From Prorocentrum cordatum (taxonomy: Eukaryota > Sar > Dinophyceae > Prorocentrales > Prorocentraceae): a stretch of 25,000 nucleotides of DNA. The DNA lies in the NCBI GenBank assembly GCA_963575745.1, contig CAUYUJ010009524.1:289135-314134 (forward strand), read 5' to 3'. The notes under the pieces were generated by a model that ran no database searches, had not been told where the DNA came from, and worked only from the letters and a program-made list of their open reading frames with translations. The translations under genes were made by a program, and so were the position numbers. The stretch's first letter is position 1. Each line of letters starts with the position of its first letter. Shown one piece after another: positions 1 through 11,392 of the stretch.

Positions 1-468
1 ACGGACGTTCTGTCACACTTCATTTCGACCCAAATAGTTTCGCTGACGGGTACATCTCAGAATGTGAAAAGTTTTTTTGTAGGATATATCATTGGATTTT
101 GCACTGATCCGAACTGGATAGTGGCACGTATGGCCGTAGCAGGTAGTCAAAGCGACAAGACGGAGGATATTTCGCAGAAGTGGTACCAGCATTTCTGCAT
201 GATCTATGTTTGCTGTGGATCGCGCCGTCGTCCCCAGACACCGACGTATTCGGAATGGTAAACCTGATCAGGGTCTCGGTGGTAGAGGCGGACTTGTACG
301 CCATGAATGGAAGGCCCATTGCGATTTGTGCTTCGTAAATACTTGTTGGTGAGATCGGAAGACAATGGCGCACTCGACTGCTCATAAATCAGAGTGATGG
401 GGCTGAACCGAACGGTCATTCACTGTCCCTGGGTGCGTGGCTGAAGTGGAATTCTGCGATGCGAATTC
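1..468. other. Unique left flank, no recognisable gene
   Basis: This stretch is non-repetitive and less GC-rich than the right half of the window. Short open frames exist on both strands, the longest on the minus strand at 89-385 (98 codons). None has a motif, signal or repeat I recognise, and none is clearly better than its neighbours in other frames. It may be the edge of an intron or intergenic DNA. A terminal exon of an unknown gene cannot be excluded. Confidence 0.4.
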
Positions 469-484
469 TTGTTGTTGTTGTTGC

Positions 485-521
<37 letters not shown>
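469..521. repeat. (TTG)n microsatellite left of the satellite
   Basis: The tract is an almost pure TTG repeat with one TTG-to-CTG interruption. It ends four bases before the inverted-repeat cap of the satellite. A shorter TTG run (7951-7967) sits just outside the cap at the other end in the same orientation. The satellite block therefore looks as if it lies inside a TTG/GTA triplet-repeat tract. Confidence 0.85.
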
Positions 522-525
522 ATTA

Positions 526-585
526 GCGACGCTCGCTGGCGCTGGTATGATCGGAATAATCGGATCCGATTATTCCGATTATTGG
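526..585 (+). repeat. Left terminal inverted repeat of satellite block
   Basis: The first 17 bases (526-542) are not satellite sequence, and their exact reverse complement is at 7930-7946. After a 3-base mismatch the match continues into the first satellite unit. The 60-nt arms 526-585 and 7887-7946 differ at about five positions. Part of the inner match is expected because the satellite unit is itself nearly palindromic, so the outer 17 bases carry the information. No target-site duplication is visible outside the arms. Confidence 0.8.
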
Positions 586-1610
586 ATGGTCGGAATAATC
601 GGATCCGAGTATTCCGATCATTGAATGATCGGAGTAATCGGAATCGATTATTCCGATCATGCAACCGCAGTAGAGCACAAGCCCATGTATATGATCGGAG
701 GAGTCGGATCCGGTTATTCCGATCATTGGATGATCGGATGGATCGGATTCGATCAATCCGATCATACAATTGGAATCCCACAGAATCCAACCCAATACAA
801 TCGGAATCCCATTGTTCTGATCATTGGATGATCGGAGTAATCGGGTCCGACTATTCCGATCATCCAATGATCGGAGTAATCGGGTCCGATTATTCCGATC
901 ATACAATTGGCATCCCACAGAATCCAAATTGGAACCAGATACGATCGGAATCCTAATTACTCCGATCATCCAATGATCGGAGAAATCGGATCCGGGATCC
1001 GATTAGTCCGATCATACAATTGGAATCCCATAGAATCCAAATTCGAACCCAATACAATTGGAATCCTACTACTCCGAGCATTTGATGATCGGAATAATCG
1101 AATCCGATTATTCCGATCACTGGATGATCGGAAGGATCAAATTCGATCAATCCGATCATACAAGTGGAATCCCACAGAATCCACATGGGAACCCAATACA
1201 ATCGGAATCTTACTATTCCGATCATTGGATTATCGGAATAACCGAATCCGATTATTCCGATCATCCAATGATCGGAGTAATCGGATCCGATTATTCCGAT
1301 TATACAATTGGAGTCCCACAGAATCCATATTGGAACCCAATACAATCGGAATCCTATTACTCCGAGCATCCAATGATCGGCAGGATCGGAATCGATTATT
1401 CGGATCATCCAATGATCGGAGTAATCGGGTCCGATTGTTCCGATCATTGGATGATCGGATGGATCGGATTCGATCAATCCGATCATACACTTGGAATCCC
1501 ACAGAATCCACATGGGAACCCAATGCAATCGGAATCCTATTATTCCGATCATTGGATGATCGGAAGGATCGGATTCGATCATTCCGATCGTCCAATTGGA
1601 ATCCCACAGA
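543..1610. repeat. Satellite array, diverged left edge
   Basis: This part is built from the same roughly 39-bp units as the central array but is much less uniform. Many junctions read CCGATCATTGGATGATCGG, the reverse complement of the central CCGATCATCCAATGATCGG, so unit orientation is mixed. The linker differs from the central one, for example having ACAGAATCC where the centre has ACAGATTCC, and spacing is irregular. Diverged edges around a homogenised core are typical of satellites maintained by unequal exchange. A 62-bp block at 627-688 contains a non-satellite segment (661-688) that recurs near the right edge. Confidence 0.85.
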
Positions 1611-4600
1611 TTCAAAAATGGAGCCCAATACGATCGGAATCCTATTACGCCGATCATCCAATGATCGGAGTAATCGGATCCGATTATTCCGATCATCCAA
1701 TGATCGGCGTAATCGGATCCGATTATTCCGATCATCCAATGATCGGAGGAATCGGATCCGATTATTCCGATCGTCCAATTGGAATCCCACAGATTCCAAA
1801 ATGGAGCCCAATACGGTCGGAATCCTATTACGCCGATCATCCAATGATCGGAGTAATCGGGTCCGACTATTCCGATCATCCAATGATCGGAGTCATCGGA
1901 TCCGATTATTCCGATCATCCAATGATCGGAGGAATAGGATCAGATTATTCCGATCGTCCAATTGGAATCCCACAGATTCCAAAATGGAGCCCAATACGAT
2001 CGGAATCCCATTGCGCCGATCATCCAATGATCGGAGTCATCGGATCCGATTATTCCGATCATCCAATGATCGGAGTAACCGGATCCGATTATTCCGATCA
2101 TCCAATGATCGGAGGAATCGGATCCGATTATTCCGATCGTCCAATTGGAATCCCACAGATTCCAAAATGGAGCCCAATACGATCGGAGTCCTATTACGCC
2201 GATCATCCAATGATCGGAGTAATCGGATCCGATTATTCCGATCATCCAATGATCGGAGTAATCGGATCCGATGATTCCGATCATCCAATGATCGGAAGAA
2301 TCGGATCCGATTCTTCCGATCGTCCAATTGAAATCCCACAGATTCCAAAATGGAGCCCAATATGATCGGCATCCTATTGCGCCGATCATCCAATGATCGG
2401 AGTAATCGGATCCGATTATTCCGATCATCCAATGATCGGAGTAATCGGATCCGATTATTCCGATCATCGAATGATCGGAGGAATCGGATCCGATTATTCC
2501 GATCGTCCAATTGGAATCCCACAGATTCCAAAATGGAGCCCAATACGATCGGAGTCCTATTGCGCCGATCATCCAATGATCGGAGGAATAGGATCAGATT
2601 ATTCCGATCGTTCAATTTGAATCCCACAGATTCCAAAATGGAGCCCAATACGATCGGAATCCTATTGCGCCGATCATCCAATGATCGGAGTAATCGGATC
2701 CGATTATTCCGATCATCCAATGATCGGAGTAATCGGGTCCGATTATTCCGATCATCCAATGATCGGAGGAATCGGATCCGATTATTCCGATCGTCCAATT
2801 GGAATCCCACAGATTCCAAAATGGAGCCCAATACGATCGGAATCCTATTACGCCGATCATCCAATGATCGGAGTAATCAGGATCCGATTATTCCGATCAT
2901 CCAATGATCGGAGTAATCGGATCCGATTATTCCGATCATCCAATGATCGGAGGAATCGGATCCGATTATTCCGATCGTCCAATTGGAATCCCACAGATTC
3001 CAAAATGGAGCCCAATACGATCGGAATCCTATTACGCCGATCATCCAATGATCGGAGTATTCGGATCCGATCTATTCCGATCATCCAATGATCGGAGTAA
3101 CCGGATCCGATTATTCCGATCATCCAATGATCGAGGAATCATTCGGATCCGATTATTCCGATCGTCCCAATTGGAATCCCACAGAATTCCAAAATGGAGC
3201 CCAATACGATCGGAATCCTATTATGCCGATCGTCCAATGATCGGAGTAATCGGATCCGATTATTCCGATCATCCCAATGATCGGAGTAATCGATCCGATT
3301 ATTCCGATCATCCAATGATCGGAGGAATCGGGTCCGATTATTCCGATCGTCCAATTGGAATCCCACAGATTCCAAAATGGAGCCCAATACGATCGGAATC
3401 CTATTACGCCGATCATCCAATGATCGGAGTAATCGGATCCGATTATCCCGATCATCCAATGATCGGAGTAATCGGATCCGATTATTCCGATCATCCAATG
3501 ATCGGAGGAATCGGGTCCGATTATTCCGATCGTCCAATTGGAACCCAACAGATTCCAACATGGAGCCCAATACGATCGACATCCTATTACGCCGATCATC
3601 TAATGATCGGAGTAATCGGATCCGATTATTCCGATCATCCAATGATCGGAGTAATCGGATCCGATTATTCCGATCATCCAATGATTGGAGTACTCGGGTC
3701 CGATTATTCCGATCGTCCAATTGGAATCCCACAGATTCCAAAATGGAGCCCAATACGATCGGAATCCTATTGCGCCGATCATCCAATGATCGGAGTAATC
3801 GGATCCGATTATTCCGATCATCCAATGATCGGAGTAATCGGGTCCGATTGTTCCGATCATCCAATGATCGGAGGAATCGGAGCCGATTATTCCGGTCGTC
3901 CAATTGGAATCCCACAGATTCCAAAACGGAGCCCAATACGATCGGAATCCTATTACGCCGATCATCCAATGATCGGAGTAATCAGATCTGATTATTCCGA
4001 TCATCCAATGATCGGAGTAATCGGATCCGATCATTCCGATCATCCAATGATCGGAGGAATCGGATCCGATCATTCCGATCGTCCAATTGGAATCCCACAG
4101 ATTCCAAAATGGAGCCCAATACGATCGGAATCCGATTACGCCGATCATCCAATGATCGGAGGAATCGGGCCCGATTATCCCGATCGTCCAATTGGAATCC
4201 CACAGATTCCAAAATGGAGCCCCATACGATCGGAATGCTATTGCACCGATCATCCAATGATCGGAGTACTCGGGTCCGATTATTCCGATCATCCAATGAT
4301 CGGAGTAATCGGATCCGATTATTCCGATCATCCAATGATCGGAGTACTCGGATCCGATTATTCCGATCGTCCAATTGGAATCCCACAGATTCCAAAATGG
4401 AGCCCAAAACGAAATTCGAATCCTATTGCGTTGCGCCATCATCCCATGATCGGAGCAATCGGATATCCGATTAGTCCCGATCGTCCAATTGGAATCCCAC
4501 TGATTCCAAATTGGAGCCCAACATGATCGGAATCCTATTACGCCGATCATCCAATGATTCGGAGTAATCGATCCGATTATGCCGATCATCCCATGAACGG

Positions 4601-7220
4601 AGTAATCGGATCCGATTATTCCGATCATCCGATGATCGGTATACTAAGTATCCGATTATTCCGATCGTCCAATTGGAAGATCCCACCGATTTCCAATATG
4701 GAGCCCAGTATGCCGATCGAATCCTATTACGGCTCGATCCAGCATACGGAGTAATTCGGATCCGAGATTGCCGATCATCCAATGATCGGAGTAATCGGAT
4801 CCGAAATTATCCGTCACCCAAGATCAGAGGAATCGATGATCCGATTTTTCCGAACGTCCAATTGGAATCCCACAGATTCCAAAATGGAGCCCAATACGAT
4901 CGGAATCCTATTTCGCCGATCATCCAATGATCGGAGTAATCGGATCCGATTATTCCGATCATCCAATGATCGGAGTAATCGGATCCGATTATTCCGAACA
5001 TCCAATGATCGGAGGAATCGGATCCGATTATTCCGATCGTCCAATTGGAATCCCACAGATTCCAAAATGGAGCCCAATACGATCGGAATCCTATTACGCC
5101 GATCATCCAATGATCGGAGTAATCGGATCCGATTATTCCGATCATCCAATGATCGGAGTAATCGGATCCGATTATTCCGATCATCCAATGATCGGAGGAA
5201 TCGGATCCGATTATTCCGATCGTCCAATTGGAATCCCACCGATTCCATAATGGAGCCCAATACGATCGGAATCCTATTACGCCGATCATCTAATGATCGG
5301 GGTAATCGGATCCGGTTATTCCGATCATCCAATGATCGGAGTAACCGGACCCGATTATTCCGATCATCCAATGATCGGAGGAATTCGATCCGATTATTCC
5401 GACCGTCCAATTGGAATCCCACAGATTCCAAAATGGAGCCCAATACGATCGGAATCCTATTGCGCCGATCATCCAATGATCGGAGTAATCGGATCCGATT
5501 ATTCCGATCATCCAATGATCGGAGTAATCGGATCCGATTATTCCGATCATCCAATGATCGGAGGAATCGGATCCGATTATTCCGATCGTCCAATTGGAAT
5601 CCCACAGATTCCAAAATGGAGCCCAATACGATCGGAATCCTATTACGCCGATCATCCAATGATCGGAGTAATCGGATCCGATTATTCCGATCATCCAATG
5701 ATCGGAGTAATCGGACCGATTATTCCGATCATCCAATGATCGGAGGAATCGGATCCGATTATTCCGATCGTCCAATCTGGAATCCCACAGATTCCAATAT
5801 GGAGCCCAATCCGACCGGAATCCTATTGCGCCGATCATCCAATGATTGGATTAATCGGATCCGATTATTCCGATCATCCAATGATCGGAGTAATCGGATC
5901 CGATTATTCCGATCATCCAATGATCGGAGGAATCGGGTTCGATTATTCCGATCGTCCAATTGGAATTCCACAGATTCCAAAATGGAGCCCAATACGATCG
6001 GAATCCTATTACGCCGATCATCCAATGATCGGAGTCATCGGATCCGATTATTCCGATCATCCAATGATCGGAGTAATCGGATCCGATTATTCCGATCATC
6101 CAGTGATCGGAGGAATCGGATCCGATTATTCCGATCGTCCAATTGGAATCCCACAGATTCCAATATGGAGCCCAATACGATCGGAATCCTATTACGTCGA
6201 TCATCCAATGATCGGAGTAATCGGATCCGAGTACTCCGATCATCCAATGATCGGAGTAATCGGATCCGATTATTCCGATCATCCAATGTTCGGAGGAATC
6301 GGATCCGATTATTCCCATCGTCCAATTGGAATCCCACAGATTCCAAAATGGAGCCCAATACGATCGGAATCCTATTACGCCGATCATCCAATGATCGGAG
6401 TAATCGGATCCGGTTATTCCGATCATCCAATGATCGGAGTAACCGGATCCGATTATTCCGATCATCCAATGATCGGAGGAATCGGATCCGATTATCCCGA
6501 TCGTCCAATTGGAATCCCACAGATTCCAAAATGGAGCCCAATACGATCGGAATCCTATTACGCCGACCATCCAATGATCGGAGTAACCGGATCCGATTAT
6601 TCGGATCGTCCAATTGGAATCCCACATATTCCAATATGGAGCCCAATACGATCGGAATCCTATTACGCCGATCATCCAATGATCGGAGTAATCGGATCCG
6701 ATTATTCCGATCGTCCAATTGGAATCCCACAGGTTCCAACATGGAGCCCAATACGATCGGAATCCTATTACGCCGATCATCCAATGATCGGAGTGTCGGA
6801 TTCGATTATCCGATCGTCTAAGTGGGAATCCCACAAGATCCCTAATGGAGCCCAATACGATCGGAATCCTCATCGGCCCCGATCACCAATTGATCGGAGA
6901 CATCGGTCCGATTATTCCGAAATCGTCCAATTGGGAATCCCACAGATCCCAATGAGCCCAATACGATCGGAAATCCTATTTGCGCCGATCATCCAATGAT
7001 CGGAGTAATCGGATCCGATTATTTCCGATCATCCAATGATCGGAGTAATCGGATCCGATTATTCCGAACATCCAATGATCGGAGGAATCGGATCCGATTC
7101 TTCCGATCGTCCAATTGGAATCCCACAGATTCCAAAATGGAGCCCAATACGATCGGAATCCTATTACGCCGATCATCCAATGATCGGAGTAATCGGATCC
7201 GATTATTCCGATCATCCCAT
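1611..7220. repeat. Central satellite: 183-bp higher-order repeat of 39-bp units
   Basis: The basic unit is about 39 bp and has two near-dyads: one around GGATCC (AATCGGATCCGATT is a perfect palindrome) and one around CCGATCAT-CCA-ATGATCGG. Three such units, the third with GGAGGAATC instead of GGAGTAATC, plus a 66-bp linker make a 183-bp higher-order unit. Using the linker motif GGAGCCC as a ruler, copies fall at about 1620, 1803, 1986, 2169, 2352 and 2535. I located about 34 linker copies in all. Several intervals are about 105 bp, which is 183 minus two 39-mers. The linker contains a perfect hairpin, TTGGAATC/GATTCCAA with a 5-nt loop (1779-1799 in one copy). Both strands are open over long distances because all periods are multiples of three, so I do not call genes here. 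Confidence 0.93.
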
Positions 7221-7929
7221 GATCGGAGTAATCGGAATCGATTATTCCGATCATGCAACCGCAGTAGAGCACAAGCCCATGTGTATGATCGGAATAATCG
7301 GATCCGAATATTCCGATCATTGAATGATCGGAGTAATCGGATCCGATTATTCCGATCATCCAATGATCGGAGTAATGGGTCCGATTATTCCGCTCATCCA
7401 ATATCGAGTAATGATCGAATTCCGATTATCCGATCATCCATGAATGCGAGTAATCGTGAATCCGATTATGTTCCGATCATCCAAATGATCGGAATAAAAA
7501 AAATCGGATCCGATTATTCCAGTGATCCATCCAATGATCGGTGGTAAATCGGATCCGATTATTGCGATCATCCAATGATCGGAGTAATCCGAAATCCGAT
7601 TAATTCCGACCATCCAATGATCGGAGTAATCGGATCCGGTTATTCCGATCATCCAATGATCGGAGTAACCGGATCCGATTATTCCGATCATTGGATGATC
7701 GGAGTAATCGGATCCGAGTATTCAGATCATCCAATGATCGGAGTAATCGGATCCGAGTATTCCGATCATCCAATGATCGGAGTAATCGGATCCGATTATT
7801 CCGATCATCCAATGATCGGAGTAACCGGATCCGATTATTCCGATCATCCAATGATTGGAGTAATCGGATCCGATTATTCCGATCATCCAATGATCGGAGT
7901 AATCGGATCCGATTATTCCGATCATAGGG
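7221..7929. repeat. Satellite array, right edge of simple 39-bp units
   Basis: It begins with an exact 62-bp copy (7221-7282) of the left-edge block 627-688, including the non-satellite piece. From about 7600 the 66-bp linker is absent and the array is a plain run of 39-bp units up to the inverted-repeat cap. Between about 7370 and 7600 the units carry many single-base insertions and deletions, unlike the uniform units on either side. Confidence 0.85.
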
Positions 7930-7946
7930 GCGCCAGCGAGCGTCGC
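7887..7946 (-). repeat. Right terminal inverted repeat of satellite block
   Basis: Bases 7930-7946 are the exact reverse complement of 526-542, and the match extends inward to 7887 with about five mismatches in 60. Outside the repeat the sequence passes directly into TTG and then GTA triplet repeats. Confidence 0.8.
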
Positions 7947-7949
7947 CGG

Positions 7950-8048
7950 TTTGTTGTTGTTGTTGTTGTAGTGGTTGTGGTAGGAGTCGTAGTAGTAGTG
8001 GTAGTGGTAGTGGTAGTGGTAGTGGTAGTGGTAGTGGTAGTGGTAGTG

Positions 8049-8081
<33 letters not shown>

Positions 8082-8617
8082 TAGTAAGTAGTAGTATTAG
8101 TAGTAGTAGTGGTATGTAGTAGTAGTATCAAAGTAGTAATAGTAGTAAGTAGTAAAGTAGTAGTAGGAAGTACAGTAGCAGTATAAAGTAGTCCAGTAGT
8201 ATGGTAGTAATGAGTCAGTAGTGATAGTGTCTAGTAGCAGTTAAGTAAAGTAGTCGTAGTAGTAGTAGTGGGTAGTAGTAGTAGTAGTTGTAATAATAAG
8301 TAGTATAGTAGTGGTAGTAAGTAAGTACTACTACTACTACTACTGGTACTAGTACTAGTACTAGTTTAGTACTAGTACTAGTAGTAGTAGTCGTAGTAGT
8401 GGTAGTAGTAGTAGTAGTAATAGTATTAGTAGTTGTTGGTGTAGTTGTAGTTGTAGTAGTAGTAGCAGTAGTAGCAGTCGCAGTAGCAGTAGCGGTAGTA
8501 GTAGTAGTAGTAGTAGTAGTAGCAGTCATTGTAGTCGTAGTAGTCGTAGTAGTCGTAGTAGCCGTAGTAGCCGTAGTAGTCGTAGTCGTAGTCGTAGTCG
8601 TAGTCATATTTGTAGTC

Positions 8618-8658
<41 letters not shown>

Positions 8659-8996
8659 TGTTGCTGTTGTTGCAGTAGGAGTCGTAGTCGTAGTCGTAGT
8701 CGTAGTCGCAGTAGTAGTAGTAGTAGCAGTAGTAGTCGTAGTCGTCGTCGTCGTCGTCGTAGTCGTAGTATTAGTAGTAGTAGTAGTAGTAGTAGTAGCA
8801 GCAGTCGTACTAGTAGTTGTAGTAGTAGTAGCAGCAGTAGCAGTAGTAGCAGTAGTAGTAGCAGTAGTAGGAGTAGTAGTAGTAGTAGCGTTAGTAGTAG
8901 TAGTAGTAGTAAGTAGTAGAGTAGTAGTAAGTAGTTAAGTCGTAAGTAATTAGCATAGCCGTAGCGTAGTAGCAGTAACGTAGTAGTAGTAGTAGC

Positions 8997-9027
<31 letters not shown>

Positions 9028-9031
9028 AGTC

Positions 9032-9072
<41 letters not shown>

Positions 9073-9073
9073 C

Positions 9074-9114
<41 letters not shown>

Positions 9115-9254
9115 CGTAGTAGTAGTAGTTGCTGGTGTTGTTGGTGGTGCTGTTGTAGTTGTAGTTGCTGTAGTAGTAGTCGTAGCAGCAGCAGTAGCGG
9201 TAGCAGTAGTAGTAGTAGTTTTAGTAGTACTAGTAGTACTAGTAATAGTCGTAA

Positions 9255-9300
<46 letters not shown>

Positions 9301-10278
9301 TGTAGTAGCAGTAGTAGTAGTAGTAGTAACAGTTAGTAGTTGTAGTTATGTAGTTAGTAGTAGTAGTAGTTAGTAGTAGTAGTTGTTGCTTTTGGGTAGC
9401 AAGTTAGCAGTTTGTATTAGTGGTAGTGTAGTAGTTAAGTTAAGTTCAGTGGGTAGTTAGTAGTAGTTGTTGTAGTAGTTGTAGAGTTGTTGTAGTTGTT
9501 AGTAGTAGTAGCCTGTAGTAGTAGTAGCTGATAGTAGTAGTTGTTGTAGTAGTTGTTAGTAGGGGTAGTTGTGTGTGTAGTGTGTTGTAGTCGTAGTAGT
9601 GTTAGGAGTTAGTCGTAGTTGCTGGAGTGGTAGTAGTGTAGTTCGTGGTGAGCAGTAGTTAGTAGCAGTTAGTAGTGGTAGTGTAGGTAGTAGTGGTTGT
9701 AGTAGTAGTTGTCGTAGTCGTTAGTCGTTTAGTCGTAGTTGTTTGAGTATCCCATGGGAGTAGTAGTAGTAGGAGTTGTAGGGGTAGTTGTAGTTACTTG
9801 TTGTTAGTTGTAGTAGTTTGTTGCAGTTGTAGTTATCTGTGTACAGTAGTAGTTGTAGTTAGTGGAGTGAGTTGTAGTAGACGGTAGTATTTCGTTGTAG
9901 TAGTAATTGTGGTAATAAGTTGTAGTTAGTAGTAGTAGTAGTAGTAGTAGTTGTATTCGTAGTAGTAGTAGTAGTAGTAATATTAGTAGTTGTTAGTAGT
10001 TCAGTATCAGTAGCTCGTAGTTCAGTAGTAGTAGTAGTAGTGTAGTAGTAGTGTTAGTAGTAGTGTAGTTTGAGTAGTAGTAGGGGTGGTAGCCGTTATT
10101 GTTGTAGTAGGTAGTCTTTTAGTCGTAGTCGTAGTCGTAGTCGTCGTCGGTCGTCGTTCGTCGTCGTTCGTCGTAGTAGTCGTAGTTGTTAGTCGTAGTC
10201 AGTATTAGTAGTAGTTGCAGGTATTAGTAGCAACAGCAGGTAGTAGTAGTAGTATGTAGTAGCAGTAGTGGAGTAGGT

Positions 10279-10350
<72 letters not shown>

Positions 10351-10434
10351 GTAGTAGTGGTAGCAGTAGGAGGAGGAGGAGCAGAAGCAGCAGTAGTATT
10401 AGGAGGAGGAGGAGCAGGAGTAGCAGTAGTAGTC

Positions 10435-10506
<72 letters not shown>
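7950..10506. repeat. GTA-type trinucleotide repeat region
   Basis: About 2.5 kb is dominated by GTA/TAG/AGT triplets, starting with a short TTG run and containing patches of GTG, GTC and CAGTAG. C is rare on the plus strand over most of it. The triplet phase shifts repeatedly, giving runs of poly-Val, poly-Leu or poly-Thr codons in different frames with no protein-like composition, so no gene is called. A non-repeat interruption near 9741-9760 includes the palindrome TCCCATGGGA. Confidence 0.9.
8326..8390. repeat. Orientation switch and self-complementary core in the GTA tract
   Basis: The strand changes from (AGT)n to (ACT)n at 8326-8343, then runs through repeated GTACTA/GTACTAGT, and returns to (AGT)n near 8381. 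(GTACTA)n is its own reverse complement, and the flanking AGT and ACT runs can also pair, so this is a potential hairpin or cruciform. Confidence 0.75.
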
Positions 10507-10507
<1 letters not shown>

Positions 10508-10640
10508 CACCTGCATTATCATGCTCAATGTTGTTATTCGGGTTCCTAGTAACCATCGTATGAATACGATTCGTATTTTCGTATTACATATTCTTCGTGT
10601 AGCTATGAGCACTGTTATATAACCACCTTATCCTCAACAG
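10507..10640. other. Unique plug between two triplet-repeat regions
   Basis: About 130 bp of AT-richer unique sequence separates the GTA-type region from the CAT-type region. It contains the inverted repeat AATACGA-T-TCGTATT at 10563-10577. No coding potential is visible. It could be the original single-copy sequence on which both repeat tracts border. Confidence 0.5.
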
Positions 10641-11300
10641 CAATTGCATCATCACCAGCACCATCATCATCAGCAGTGCCACGATCATCATCGCCAGCAT
10701 CATCATCACAACCGCCATGATGAACATCACCATGTTCGTCAGCAGCAGCAGCATCAGCATTCTCATAGTCATTATTATCACCACAATCATTGCCATCGTA
10801 ATCAACACCATAAGCATCATCATCATCAGCATCATCATAAATATAAGCACCGCCATCACACTCGCAATGATGCGCATCATCATCACCAGCAGCACCGTCA
10901 TTATCATCATGATCGTCATTCGCTAATAGTACTGGTCGTCTGCACCACCGTCGTCTGTCACCATCCTAACCATCATCATCAGCAGCATCATCACCACTCC
11001 TCTTCACCATAATCACCACCATCAGCATCACCACCATCAGCAGCAGCATCACCAGCATCATACCAGCATCATCACCATCATCCTTGTCACCATCATCATC
11101 ACCGTCATTATCATCATCATCGTCGTCGTCACAGTCATCCTCAATCGTTATCGTCATCGTCATCATATTCCGTTTCACTAGCATAACTACTATCAACGCA
11201 GTTGACATCATCACAATCATCAGCATCACCATCATCATAATCACAATCGGGATCAGCATCTGCTTTATAGCCTTCATCACCATCATCGAAGTCATAACCA
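10641..11300. repeat. CAT/CAN-type trinucleotide repeat region
   Basis: About 660 bp of degenerate CAT, CAC, CAG and ATC triplets. On the plus strand one frame reads as an almost pure His/Gln-rich chain and another as Ile/Ser-rich, and the minus strand reads Met/Val/Asp-rich. These compositions come from the repeat itself, so I do not call a gene. Confidence 0.85.
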
Positions 11301-11392
11301 GCAGCATATGTTCTTCTCCCTTCTTTCCCTGTGCCCTGCTTCCACCCTGATTTGCCATTATCCTCCCTTTTCCACCTTCTGCCCCCCCCTGA

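Noticed and set aside
4782-6821. 679-codon plus-strand open frame (and the overlapping minus-strand frames of up to 342 codons)
   Set aside because: It lies entirely in the satellite. The opposite strand is equally open, the periods are multiples of three, and the frame changes wherever a unit carries a one-base indel.
543-7929. CRISPR-like array, because of regularly spaced repeats
   Set aside because: There are no unique spacers: the linkers are themselves repeated and the window is eukaryotic. It is a satellite with a higher-order unit.
8399-8938. Poly-Val reading frame of 179 codons
   Set aside because: It is a direct translation of the GTA/GTC triplet repeat, with phase changes on either side and no non-repetitive portion.
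10644-11012. His/Gln-rich 122-codon frame, possibly a metal-binding protein
   Set aside because: The histidines come from CAT/CAC triplet repeats, other frames are just as open, and no flanking ordinary protein sequence exists.
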